Notes: generated by a model from the letters alone, not told the origin. 8,429 bases of DNA from an uncultured Lachnospiraceae bacterium (GCA_910577445.1 CAJTMZ010000029.1:29436-37864), one strand, 5' to 3'; shown: positions 1-6,934, counted from the first letter of the stretch. Program-made: numbers and translations.

Positions 1-1152
1 TTATAAAAGCCGCCCCTCCAGTACCACCTGCTTTAATTCCAGGTTATCTTTTTTAAGCAGTACCACATTTGCCCGTTTTCCGGGCGTGATGCTCCCGCAC
101 ACGTCATAAATCCCCACGCTCTTTGCAGGATTTACCGCGGTGCATTTCACTGCGGATTCCATGGGAATCCCCATTTTCAGAACCGCCGTCCTAAGACAGT
201 CCATCAGATTGGTGACAGACCCCGCGATGGTTCCGTCCTCTAAGGTCGCCAGATTTCCAACCACCTTCACATACTGTCCGCCCAGCGTATAGTCGCCGTC
301 CGCAAGGCCCGTGGCTCTCATACTGTCGCTAATCATTATCACACGGTCGTCGCCAAAAAGCCGGAAAGTCGCCCGCACCGCCGCCGGATGAATGTGCACC
401 CCGTCGCAAATCAGCTCCACTTCCGCTTTCATGGCGTCCGCCGCCGCGCCGATAACCCCCGGCGCCCTGTGAGTATAGGGATTCATGGCATTGTAAAGAT
501 GGGTTACATGGCTTGCGCCTTTCTCAAAAGCACGGACAGCCGTGTCGTAATCCGCCGCCGTGTGCGCTAAGGACATCACCACTTCCCCGTGTTTCTTTTC
601 GATAAACTCCATGGCTCCTTCCACTTCCGGCGCGATGGCAATCAGCTTTACCATATGGCCAGAAGCTTCGTTTAACCGGTCAAACATAGCGGCGTCCGGC
701 TTGCTGATATATTCTTCGTTCTGCGCGCCCTTCTTTGCCACGGACACAAAGGGGCCTTCCATGTTGATGCCGTAAAGCCGCGCTCTCTTTTCTCCGGCCG
801 GCCCATCCTCTGCCTTATCGTCTCTGTAAGCCTTTGCCTCCCTGCACACTGTATGCAGGGTATCCTCTGAAAGCGTCATGGTAGCCGGAACAATGTTGGT
901 TACCCCCACGGAAGCCTCGTAAGACGCCATGGCTTCGATTGCCTCTCTGGTTCCGTCGCAGAAATCAAAGCCCGCGCAGCCGTGGAAATGGATATCCGTA
1001 AGCCCTGGTATGGCGTAGCATCCGCTTCCGTCTATCTCTTCCTTATCGCCCAATTCTTCCGGTCCGGATACAAACTTACCGCCCTCTATATAAATATCCC
1101 GGATTAAAAACCTTCCGTCCTCCGTATATACGCTGGCATTTTTAATTACCAT
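1..1152 (-). CDS. nagA: N-acetylglucosamine-6-phosphate deacetylase
   Basis: NagA hydrolyses GlcNAc-6-phosphate to glucosamine-6-phosphate and acetate in the cytoplasm, the first step after PTS import of GlcNAc. The 383-residue product has the expected length and the amidohydrolase layout. It shows an HxHG metal motif at residues 55-58 (DIHFHG), the metal-binding Glu132 in NMEGPF, His197 in SLAHTAADYD, His218 in THLYNAMNP, His253 in DGVHIHP and the catalytic Asp276 in ISDSMRATG. Unlike E. coli NagA, it keeps both histidines of the first motif, as Bacillus-type enzymes do, so it may bind a second metal. The ATG is preceded by GGGAG about 10 bases upstream. It is the last gene of the cluster, 68 bases after nagB, and probably shares the nagB promoter. 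The gene is complete: its TAA is the first three bases of the window. Identification is firm. Confidence 0.96.
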   Translation of the reverse strand: MVIKNASVYTEDGRFLIRDIYIEGGKFVSGPEELGDKEEIDGSGCYAIPGLTDIHFHGCAGFDFCDGTREAIEAMASYEASVGVTNIVPATMTLSEDTLHTVCREAKAYRDDKAEDGPAGEKRARLYGINMEGPFVSVAKKGAQNEEYISKPDAAMFDRLNEASGHMVKLIAIAPEVEGAMEFIEKKHGEVVMSLAHTAADYDTAVRAFEKGASHVTHLYNAMNPYTHRAPGVIGAAADAMKAEVELICDGVHIHPAAVRATFRLFGDDRVIMISDSMRATGLADGDYTLGGQYVKVVGNLATLEDGTIAGSVTNLMDCLRTAVLKMGIPMESAVKCTAVNPAKSVGIYDVCGSITPGKRANVVLLKKDNLELKQVVLEGRLL

Positions 1153-1183
1153 AAGAAATCAACTCCCTTCTGAATCTTTTCAT

Positions 1184-1205
1184 GCCCCGCAGCTTACTGC
1201 GGGGC
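1184..1205 (-). other. Intercistronic hairpin between nagB and nagA
   Basis: A perfect 9-bp inverted repeat (GCCCCGCAG and CTGCGGGGC) with a 4-base loop lies 15 bases after the nagB stop. On the transcribed strand it is followed by ATGAAAAG rather than a run of T, so it does not look like an intrinsic terminator. It could protect or process the nagB-nagA message and set the ratio of the two proteins. The structure is seen; the role is inferred. Confidence 0.55.
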
Positions 1206-1220
1206 CGCCAACCGGCAATC

Positions 1221-1949
1221 CTACTTTACAAGGGATAAAGCCGCTTCGTCCGCCACAACCGTGACATTTCTGTGAAGCTGTAAGACGGAAGCCTGTACCT
1301 TCGGTGTAATCGGCCCGAAAAACGCTTCCTTTACAATCTTCGCCTTATCCTCGCCGCTTACCACAACCAGAACCTTCTTCGCCAGCATTATCGTCTGAAT
1401 GCCCATTGTGTATGCCTGACGGGGAACTTCGTCTATGGAAGCGAAAAATCTCTGGTTCGCTTTCACGGTGGATTCCGTCAAATCAACGCAGTGAGTTCCC
1501 GCCTCAAAGGTATCGGCCGGCTCGTTAAAGCCGATATGCCCGTTGTGGCCAAGGCCGAGAAGCTGCAAATCAATGCCTCCCACGTCCGCAATGATTCTGT
1601 CGTAATCGCCGCATGCCTTATCGCTGTCCTTTTCCGTTCCGTCCGGCAGGAAAGTTCTGTCCGGGTTGATGTTCACCTTGCTGAAAAGATGATGGTTCAT
1701 AAAGTAATAGTAGCTCTGGTCGTTGTCCCTTGTAAGCCCTTTGTATTCGTCCAGATTCACCGACGTCACCTTTGAGAAGTCCAAATCTCCCTTGTCATAC
1801 CATTTAACAAGCTGCGCGTAAGCGCCGATAGGCGTTGAACCGGTGGCAAGGCCAAGCACGCAGTCCGGCTTCATAATCACCTGTGCCGATATGACGTTCG
1901 CCGCCTTTCTGCTCATATCGTCATAATCTTTTGCTCTGATAATTCTCAT
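1221..1949 (-). CDS. nagB: Glucosamine-6-phosphate deaminase
   Basis: NagB converts glucosamine-6-phosphate to fructose-6-phosphate and ammonia, feeding amino sugars into glycolysis. The 242-residue product matches the short Bacillus-type NagB (E. coli NagB has 266). Visible family motifs are the sugar-phosphate loop GLATGSTP (33-40), the catalytic Asp67 in SVNLDEYKGL, and GLGHNGHIGFNEP (132-144), which carries the ring-opening His138 and Glu143. Asn136 stands where E. coli has Asp141, a substitution I recall as usual in Bacillota enzymes. The frame is open upstream to an ATG at 2024, but those 25 residues would start upstream of the -10 box and share nothing with NagB. The ATG at 1949 gives the canonical MRIIRAKDYDDMS start, behind a purine-rich stretch with AAAGGA. 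Its own promoter and an upstream terminator suggest nagB-nagA is a separate unit from the pts genes. Confidence 0.96.
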   Translation of the reverse strand: MRIIRAKDYDDMSRKAANVISAQVIMKPDCVLGLATGSTPIGAYAQLVKWYDKGDLDFSKVTSVNLDEYKGLTRDNDQSYYYFMNHHLFSKVNINPDRTFLPDGTEKDSDKACGDYDRIIADVGGIDLQLLGLGHNGHIGFNEPADTFEAGTHCVDLTESTVKANQRFFASIDEVPRQAYTMGIQTIMLAKKVLVVVSGEDKAKIVKEAFFGPITPKVQASVLQLHRNVTVVADEAALSLVK

Positions 1950-1995
1950 TTTTCTCTTTTCCTTTCCCTTGATTATTTTTTCAGCCCTTTTCCCT

Positions 1996-2024
1996 ATTAT
2001 ATAGAATACCCATAAGGCCCGCAA
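1996..2024 (-). promoter_or_regulatory. Predicted sigma-A promoter of nagB-nagA
   Basis: Read on the minus strand, TTGCGG (2024-2019) is followed after exactly 17 bases by a perfect TATAAT (2001-1996). The predicted start of transcription is near 1989, which leaves a leader of about 40 bases before the nagB ATG. The promoter lies directly after the terminator at 2066-2036, which is the arrangement expected for an independent transcription unit. The -35 box is weak (3 of 6), so an activator or a repressor may act here, but I see no clear operator palindrome apart from the repeat arm overlapping the -10 box. Confidence 0.72.
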
Positions 2025-2090
2025 GAGATTCCGGTAAAAAGGGCGGAGGTCCCGAAGGACCTCCGCTTGCCAGGGGTTTCGGTATTCTAT
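2001..2090. repeat. 10-bp inverted repeat flanking the nagE terminator
   Basis: ATAGAATACC at 2001-2010 and its exact complement GGTATTCTAT at 2081-2090 sit on either side of the terminator hairpin. The inner arm overlaps the first base of the nagB -10 box. A further imperfect copy, AGAAATACC, lies at 2096-2104 next to the nagE stop. In a read-through RNA the middle copy could pair either with the copy beside the stop or with the copy at the nagB promoter. The arms could equally be binding sites for a regulator. At 10 bp, chance cannot be excluded. Confidence 0.45.
2036..2066 (-). terminator. Intrinsic terminator after nagE
   Basis: On the minus strand a perfect 10-bp GC-rich stem (GCGGAGGTCC and GGACCTCCGC, at 2066-2057 and 2052-2043) is capped by the very stable TTCG tetraloop and followed by CC and five T residues (2040-2036). 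It begins 38 bases after the nagE stop codon. It should end most transcripts coming from the licT-crr-ptsI-ptsH-nagE operon before nagB. Confidence 0.88.
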
Positions 2091-2104
2091 GGTTAAGAAA
2101 TACC

Positions 2105-3547
2105 TTATAACATCTTCTTCATCTCGTCGGCAACAAACTGTACTTTTGTTCCTACAATTACCTGTACAGATGTCTTGCTGGGTCTCATAACGCCCGCAAC
2201 GCCTGCCGACTTGATTTTCTTTTCGTCAACCTTGGTGTAATCTTTAATTTCCAGACGAAGTCTTGTCACGCAGTTGTCAAGGCTTGTAACGTTGCCTTTT
2301 CCGCCAAGGCCTTCAAGAACAACCTTTGCAACTTCTGTGAAGTTATCGTTGGAAAGAACCACTCTCTTCTCCGCTTCAATATCATCGTCTTCTCTTCCGG
2401 GAGTCTTTAAATCCAGTTTCACGATTAACGTGCGGAATACCACATAGTAAACAGCCGCAACAACAAGACCAATCGGAATAATCATCCATGTATTCATAGC
2501 TGCCGGAAGCTTCGCACAAAGAACCCAGTCAATAAAGCCGCCGCTGAAAGTAAATCCGGCTCTTACAGGAAGCATAGCGCAGATTGCGCAGACAATACCG
2601 GTAAGCAGTGCATGAATCAGATAAAGCACGGGTGACAGGAACATAAATGCAAATTCAAAAGGCTCTGTTACGCCTGTAAGGAAAGAACAAAGAGCCGCTG
2701 CACCAAGCAGACCTGCCGCAATTTTCTTCTTTTCCGTCTTGGCTGTGTGATACATTGCAAGCGCCGCACCGGGAACACCAAGCATCATTACCGGGAAGAA
2801 TCCTGTCATATACTGGCCTACTTCGCCGGCTGCCGCTGCTTCGTATCCGCCCAGACCCCAGAACTTATAGAGGTCGGCAATACCAACAGCATCAAACCAG
2901 AATACGGAATTCAGCGCGTGGTGGAGACCAAAAGGAATCAGCAGTCTGTTAAAGAAGCCGTAAACACCAACGCCGATAGCGCCTGTAGAAGAAACTGCCG
3001 TACCGAATGATACCAGTCCTCCGTAAAGCACAGGCCATACGAAGAATAAAATCAGGCTGACAACAATGGTAACGCCAGCCGTCACAATTGCCACGCTTCG
3101 TTTTCCACTGAAGAAAGACAACGCATCCGGCAGCTTTGTACTCTTAAATTTATTGTAGCAGGCTGCGCCGATTAAACCTGTCAGGATACCGATAAACTGA
3201 TTTCCTGCAATCTTTGAAAAAGCAGCGTCTGCTTCTCCGCCGGTGAACATTTCAACTGCCCCGGGCGAAAGAAGTGTTGTAACCATCAGATAGGATACAA
3301 TACCTGCCAGCGCGGCCGTTCCGTCATTGTCATCCGACATACCGATAGCAACACCGATAACGAACAAAATCGCCATGTTGTCTATCAGCGCCGAACCGGC
3401 CTTACACAGGAATGCAGCAGCTATGTTTCCGCTTCCCCAGCCGTTCGGGTCAATCCAGTAACCAAGGCCAAGCATGATACCCGCAACCGGAAGACAGGCA
3501 ACCGGAAGCATCAATGACTTGCCAAGCTTTTGTAAATATTTCATCAT
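2105..3547 (-). CDS. nagE: PTS N-acetylglucosamine-type permease, EIICB
   Basis: This membrane permease imports its sugar, probably GlcNAc, while phosphorylating it. The 480-residue product has a multi-spanning EIIC domain (about 1-380) and a C-terminal EIIB domain (about 400-480), joined by the linker KTPGRED typical of the glucose/GlcNAc family. EIIC carries NRLLIPFGLHHALNSVFWFD (200-219) and GVTEPFEF (292-299); the ALNSVFWF part resembles NagE more than the glucose permease PtsG. EIIB holds the phosphorylated Cys426 in DNCVTRLRL. E. coli NagE has a fused EIIA domain; here it is absent and is supplied by crr in the same operon. The start is the first of two adjacent ATG codons, 10 bases after AGGGGG. 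It lies 64 bases after ptsH and is followed by a terminator. GlcNAc specificity rests on motifs and on nagB-nagA next door; glucose or glucosamine as further substrates cannot be excluded. Phosphorylated EIIB is the likely negative regulator of the LicT-type protein. Confidence 0.9.
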   Translation of the reverse strand: MMKYLQKLGKSLMLPVACLPVAGIMLGLGYWIDPNGWGSGNIAAAFLCKAGSALIDNMAILFVIGVAIGMSDDNDGTAALAGIVSYLMVTTLLSPGAVEMFTGGEADAAFSKIAGNQFIGILTGLIGAACYNKFKSTKLPDALSFFSGKRSVAIVTAGVTIVVSLILFFVWPVLYGGLVSFGTAVSSTGAIGVGVYGFFNRLLIPFGLHHALNSVFWFDAVGIADLYKFWGLGGYEAAAAGEVGQYMTGFFPVMMLGVPGAALAMYHTAKTEKKKIAAGLLGAAALCSFLTGVTEPFEFAFMFLSPVLYLIHALLTGIVCAICAMLPVRAGFTFSGGFIDWVLCAKLPAAMNTWMIIPIGLVVAAVYYVVFRTLIVKLDLKTPGREDDDIEAEKRVVLSNDNFTEVAKVVLEGLGGKGNVTSLDNCVTRLRLEIKDYTKVDEKKIKSAGVAGVMRPSKTSVQVIVGTKVQFVADEMKKML

Positions 3548-3573
3548 AATAAGTTTACCCCCTTAATCTTTGC

Positions 3574-3595
3574 GTTCCGCCCCTGGCAGCGAAAC
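3574..3595 (-). other. Possible hairpin between ptsH and nagE
   Basis: On the transcribed strand GTTTCGCT can pair with GGCGGAAC (8 bp including two G-U pairs) around a 6-base loop. It lies in the 64-base gap between ptsH and nagE and has no T-run after it. It could be a processing or stability element that lets ptsH and nagE reach different levels. The support is weak. Confidence 0.3.
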
Positions 3596-3611
3596 ATGTT
3601 GGTTGTTACTT

Positions 3612-3869
3612 TTATAGATTAGCCTTCAGAAATTCTTCCACCGCTTTGGCAGCTTCCCCCTCATCCGGACCCTCTACCTTAATCGTTACTTCCGTTCCTT
3701 TTGTCGCGCCTAAGCTCATAAGCGCCATAATTCTTTTTGCGTTTGCTTCCTTACCATCCTTTGAGATGATGATATCGCTCTTAAATCCAGCGGCCAGCTT
3801 TACCAAAAGCCCTGCCGGTCTGGCGTGAATACCCAGCTCATCCGTGATGGTATAGTTAAATGTCTGCAT
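3612..3869 (-). CDS. ptsH: HPr phosphocarrier protein, with Arg at position 46
   Basis: HPr carries phosphate from enzyme I to EIIA proteins. The 85-residue product has the normal family length and the active-site motif LGIHARPAG with the phosphorylated His15 and its partner Arg17. The second conserved segment reads AKRIMALMSLGA. The residue at position 46, where most Bacillota HPr proteins have the Ser phosphorylated by HPr kinase/phosphorylase (KSIM), is Arg. This protein should therefore work in sugar transport but not form HPr(Ser-P), the CcpA co-repressor, unless another HPr copy in the genome does. The start is clear: AGGAGG lies 8 bases before the ATG and overlaps the TAG stop of ptsI. 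The 12-base gap to ptsI indicates co-transcription. The order ptsI then ptsH is the reverse of the usual ptsH-ptsI order. Confidence 0.96.
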   Translation of the reverse strand: MQTFNYTITDELGIHARPAGLLVKLAAGFKSDIIISKDGKEANAKRIMALMSLGATKGTEVTIKVEGPDEGEAAKAVEEFLKANL

Positions 3870-3881
3870 AACCGTCCCCTC

Positions 3882-5495
3882 CTAAATCTCTCTGATTGCT
3901 TTTCGAAGTTCCAAAACATATGTGGGTGAAACGGATAATTCATCCACACCCATATCTACAAAGGTTCTGGTAAGGCTTAAGTCTCCTGCCAGTTCCCCGC
4001 AAATACCTACCCAAATCTTTTCCCTGTGGCCGTTCTCGACGGTCATCTGAATGAGTTTTAACACAGCCTTATGATGGGTGTCGCAGATTTTTTCAAGCTT
4101 TTGGTTCTGCCTGTCAATCGCCAGCGTATACTGGGTCAAATCATTGGTTCCGATACTGAAAAAGTCCACTTCTTTTGCAAGCTCGTCGCTGATGAGCGCC
4201 GCAGCCGGGGTTTCTATCATAATTCCCAGCTCCACCTCTCCCATTGCAATATTCTCCGAAGCAAGCTCTGATTTTACGCTTTCCACAATGTCCTTAATCC
4301 GCCTGATTTCATCCACGGAAATAATCATGGGAAACATAATGGACGCCGTGCCAAAGGCGCTTGCCCGGTAGATTGCCCGAAGCTGCGTGCGGAAAAGGTC
4401 TTCCCTGTCCAGACAGATACGGATTGCCCGGTAGCCGAGAGCCGGATTTTCCTCTTCCTCAAGCCCTAAATAATCAACCCTCTTGTCGGCTCCGATATCC
4501 AGTGTCCTTATGATAACTTTTTTGCCGCCCATCTTTTCAAGAACCGTCCTGTAGCTTTTGAACTGCTCTTCCTCCGTGGGCGCCGTATCTCTGCCCAGAT
4601 ATAAAAACTCGCTTCGAAACAACCCGATTCCGCCGCCGTCCGCGGCAAGAACCCGCTCTGCATCCTCTTCGTTTCCGATATTGCAATAGACGTTTACCCT
4701 TCTTCCGTCTGTAGTTACGTTATCCTGTCCTACCAGCTTTTTCAGCCCTTCCAGTTCGTCGAGCCATCCGTTCTTTCTGGAAATCATATACTGAAGAACA
4801 TCCTCCGGCGGGTCAATCAAAAATTCTCCCGAAAAGCCGTCCACCACCGCCATCTTTCCATGGTATTCATCGAGAAGCTCCACGTTTGTCCCTACCATAG
4901 AGGGAAGGTTCATACTCCTTGCAAGAATCGCCGTATGGGAATTGGCGGAACCGTGTATCGTCACAAACGCAAGAATCTTACTCTTATCCATCTGAATGGT
5001 CTCGCTGGGCGTCAAATCATCCGCCAGAAGTATCACCGGCTCTTTTACCTTGATGGAAGCATCCTGAGTGCCTGCCAGATTATTGATAATTCTTTTGGAG
5101 ATATCCAGAACGTCGGCGCTCCTGGCTTTCATGTAGTCGTCGTCCATTCCGGCGAACATCTGCGAATAATTGTTTCCCACCTCGTTCACCGCGTACTCCG
5201 CGTTGCACTTTCCGGCAATCATATCCTTAATGTCTTCCAGATACCCTTCGTCCTCCAGCATCATCTTGTGTACGTCGAATATCATGGCTTCTTCTTCGCC
5301 AACGCTTTTAAGCGCATTCCTGTACAGGATATCAAGCTGTCCCTTTGCCTCCGACACCGCCAGCTCAAACCGCCTGGCCTCGCCCTGTACGTCCTCTATC
5401 TGTGTCTGTTTCAAAGTGTATTCCTGTTTTCGATACACATATACTCTTCCAACCGCAATTCCTTTCAGAACGCTTTTTCCGGTACATTTAACCAT
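3882..5495 (-). CDS. ptsI: PTS enzyme I (phosphoenolpyruvate-protein phosphotransferase)
   Basis: Enzyme I takes phosphate from PEP and passes it to His15 of HPr, powering all PTS transport. From the ATG at 5495 the product has 537 residues, close to the usual 570 or so. The N-terminal half holds the phospho-histidine site GSANSHTAILARSMNLPSMVG with His187. The PEP-binding half shows GIGLFRSEFLY (289-299, Arg294), IRTLDIGADK (329-338), GIMIETPAAA with Glu428, DFFSIGTNDLTQY (444-456) and the catalytic Cys499 in VGICGELAGD. All expected active-site residues are present. The frame is open for seven more codons to 5516, but that start would lie inside crr; the ATG at 5495 has AAGGAG six bases upstream and gives the usual KGIAVGRVY start region. 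The gap to crr is 10 bases. Finding the general enzyme I and HPr inside a sugar-specific operon suggests this locus may supply the relay for other permeases as well. Confidence 0.97.
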   Translation of the reverse strand: MVKCTGKSVLKGIAVGRVYVYRKQEYTLKQTQIEDVQGEARRFELAVSEAKGQLDILYRNALKSVGEEEAMIFDVHKMMLEDEGYLEDIKDMIAGKCNAEYAVNEVGNNYSQMFAGMDDDYMKARSADVLDISKRIINNLAGTQDASIKVKEPVILLADDLTPSETIQMDKSKILAFVTIHGSANSHTAILARSMNLPSMVGTNVELLDEYHGKMAVVDGFSGEFLIDPPEDVLQYMISRKNGWLDELEGLKKLVGQDNVTTDGRRVNVYCNIGNEEDAERVLAADGGGIGLFRSEFLYLGRDTAPTEEEQFKSYRTVLEKMGGKKVIIRTLDIGADKRVDYLGLEEEENPALGYRAIRICLDREDLFRTQLRAIYRASAFGTASIMFPMIISVDEIRRIKDIVESVKSELASENIAMGEVELGIMIETPAAALISDELAKEVDFFSIGTNDLTQYTLAIDRQNQKLEKICDTHHKAVLKLIQMTVENGHREKIWVGICGELAGDLSLTRTFVDMGVDELSVSPTYVLELRKAIREI

Positions 5496-5501
5496 TATGT
5501 T

Positions 5502-5507
5502 CTCCTT
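5502..5507 (-). promoter_or_regulatory. Ribosome binding site that sets the ptsI start
   Basis: AAGGAG lies six bases before the ATG at 5495 and overlaps the crr stop codon (TAA, 5508-5506). Its position supports this start over the in-frame ATG at 5516 and suggests translational coupling of crr and ptsI. Confidence 0.8.
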
Positions 5508-5988
5508 ACTTCGCACAGGTAATTACTTCGTCGCCCACATTCACCTGACCCCCGGCCATGCATTTTACTTCCGAGAAGTCCGAACTGTTGCAGATAATCA
5601 CAGGAGTCACGGTATCGTATCCCGCCCCGGCAATCTCGCTGATATCCGCCTCTAAAAGCAGGTCGCCTTTGCTTACCTGCTGGTTTTCCTCTACCAGAGT
5701 CCTGAAGAACTGTCCCTTTAGCTGTACCGTGTCAAGCCCTACGTGAATCAGTATTTCCACTCCCTCAGGCGTTGTCACGCCAACCGCGTGGCCGGTGGGA
5801 AATACGGTGCTCACAACGCCGTCGGCAGGCGCGTATATCTTTCCCTCAGCCGGTTTAACGGCAATTCCCTTTCCCAGTATCTCCTCCGCAAAGGTGGCGT
5901 CCGCCACCTCACTGATAGGGATACACTCTCCTTTTACCGGAGCGGCAATCGAAATCCCCTTTTTCTTCATAAAATCAAATAATCCCAT
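5506..5988 (-). CDS. crr: PTS glucose-family EIIA protein
   Basis: This cytoplasmic EIIA accepts phosphate from HPr and passes it to the EIIB domain of a glucose/GlcNAc-family permease, here most likely the NagE-like protein, which lacks its own EIIA. The 160-residue product matches stand-alone EIIA-Glc in length. It shows APVKGECIPISEV (16-28), the GIAVKPAEGKIYAPADG segment (41-57), the first active-site histidine His67 in FPTGHAVGV and the phosphorylated His82 in GVEILIHVGLDTV. The ATG at 5988 is chosen over the in-frame ATG at 6009 because GGGAGG lies 8 bases before it and MGLFDFMKKK is a typical start. It sits 54 bases after the antiterminator gene and is followed by ptsI after 10 bases. 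Whether it also serves other permeases or regulates non-PTS proteins, as in enteric bacteria, cannot be told here. The symbol crr is used by analogy. Confidence 0.94.
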   Translation of the reverse strand: MGLFDFMKKKGISIAAPVKGECIPISEVADATFAEEILGKGIAVKPAEGKIYAPADGVVSTVFPTGHAVGVTTPEGVEILIHVGLDTVQLKGQFFRTLVEENQQVSKGDLLLEADISEIAGAGYDTVTPVIICNSSDFSEVKCMAGGQVNVGDEVITCAK

Positions 5989-5996
5989 TTCTTTTC

Positions 5997-6002
5997 CCTC
6001 CC
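5997..6002 (-). promoter_or_regulatory. Ribosome binding site that sets the crr start
   Basis: GGGAGG lies eight bases before the ATG at 5988. It falls inside the longer open frame that begins at 6009, so it favours the shorter, family-typical protein. Confidence 0.75.
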
Positions 6003-6042
6003 TTTCCATGCGTTTTTATTTTTTCTGCCAATCCGGTTCCCG

Positions 6043-6885
6043 TCAGACATTTTTGTAAGCGTCCCTTGTCCGCTTAATGCTCACGGCCAGATAAACTTTC
6101 TCCTCGCCTGTCATAAAACAGTTATACTTATCCTTCAAAAAAACGTTAATATCATCCACAAGCCGGCATTCTTCCTCGCAGTATTCCTTTACCGCACTGT
6201 GAAATTCATCTTCTTCGGGTCCGTCTATGGGGGGAAGTTTCAGTAAACGATGTGCCATGTATTTCAGATTGCTGACCAGCCAATCTCTGTGCATGGAATT
6301 TTCCCTGAACTGAGGAAATTCCTTCTCAACGTATTCCATCATTTCCCGAATCATATTTGTCATCCGAAAGGTATCACCTATTCTGGTATCGTACTGCGCG
6401 TTTACAAGATGCAGCGCGATGGACGCCGCCTCATCGTCAGGCATCCGCAGCGATGTCTTTTCCTCTATCAGGCGCAGCGCATATTTCCCCACCAGATATT
6501 CCTTAGGATAAAAAAGCTTAATCTCCTCAAGCAGCGCATTAGCAAAATGCATTCCTTCTTTAAATCGGTCGATTGCAAATCCAATATGATCCGTCAATGT
6601 AAGATACACGTTCTGATTCAATTTAATTTCAATAGATGATTTTGCGTAAGAAATGATATCACTTGATAGCTGAACGTATTCCAGAGGCAGCTTGGCCAGC
6701 AGCGCTTTAAACCTTTCCAGATTGTCCTTATTGTCCATCCGGAAAATCTTTTCCACCGCCGCGTCGTTAATCTCCTGTCCGGGCTTTTTCCCGAACCCGA
6801 TTCCTCTGCCCATGACCACGAGCTCTCCGCCGTACTGGTCAATGCTGGATACGATATTATTATTAATTATCTTCTTTATTACCAT
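6043..6885 (-). CDS. licT: LicT/BglG-family transcriptional antiterminator lacking PRD2 histidines
   Basis: This family binds the RAT element in a nascent leader RNA and stops the overlapping terminator from forming. The 280-residue product has an N-terminal RNA-binding CAT domain (about 1-55: INNNIVSSID, ELVVMGRGIGFGKK), PRD1 (about 65-170) and PRD2 (about 171-280). PRD1 keeps both regulatory histidines, His100 in LTDHIGFAIDR and His159 in IALHLVNAQ, matching B. subtilis LicT numbering. In PRD2 the two expected histidines are replaced: Asn206 in LVSNLKYMAHRLL (LicT has THLK) and Ser269 in VYLAVSIKR (LicT has TIHIER). PRD1 phosphorylation by the permease normally inactivates such proteins, while PRD2 phosphorylation by HPr activates them; the second input seems lost. 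It is the first gene after a matching RAT/terminator, so it should control itself and the pts genes. Start: a GTG at 6888 is directly followed by this ATG, with GAGGGG upstream; MVIKKIINNN matches the family. The symbol names the family; the exact orthologue is uncertain. Confidence 0.92.
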   Translation of the reverse strand: MVIKKIINNNIVSSIDQYGGELVVMGRGIGFGKKPGQEINDAAVEKIFRMDNKDNLERFKALLAKLPLEYVQLSSDIISYAKSSIEIKLNQNVYLTLTDHIGFAIDRFKEGMHFANALLEEIKLFYPKEYLVGKYALRLIEEKTSLRMPDDEAASIALHLVNAQYDTRIGDTFRMTNMIREMMEYVEKEFPQFRENSMHRDWLVSNLKYMAHRLLKLPPIDGPEEDEFHSAVKEYCEEECRLVDDINVFLKDKYNCFMTGEEKVYLAVSIKRTRDAYKNV

Positions 6886-6934
6886 CACAGCCCGCGTCCC
6901 CTCTCAAATCCGGTTTTCTATCTGCAAAAATTAC

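Noticed and set aside
1184..1205. The nagB-nagA hairpin as a terminator
   Set aside because: No T-run follows on either strand, and the genes on both sides belong to one pathway.
1221..1949. Asn136 of NagB in place of the E. coli active-site Asp141
   Set aside because: As far as I recall, Bacillus-type NagB proteins carry the GHIGFNEP motif with Asn at this place, so it is not a sign of a dead enzyme.
1950..2024. A 25-residue N-terminal extension of NagB
   Set aside because: The extension would cover the -10 box and the predicted transcription start, and its sequence is unlike NagB. The start at 1949 matches the family.
4860..5522. A 220-codon open frame on the plus strand, opposite ptsI
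   Set aside because: The product has no recognisable motif and lies antisense to the well-supported enzyme I gene. It is a by-product of the codon usage of ptsI. The same holds for the other plus-strand frames.
6618..6842. A 74-codon minus-strand frame inside the antiterminator gene
   Set aside because: It is out of frame with a clear LicT-type protein and its product resembles no known domain.
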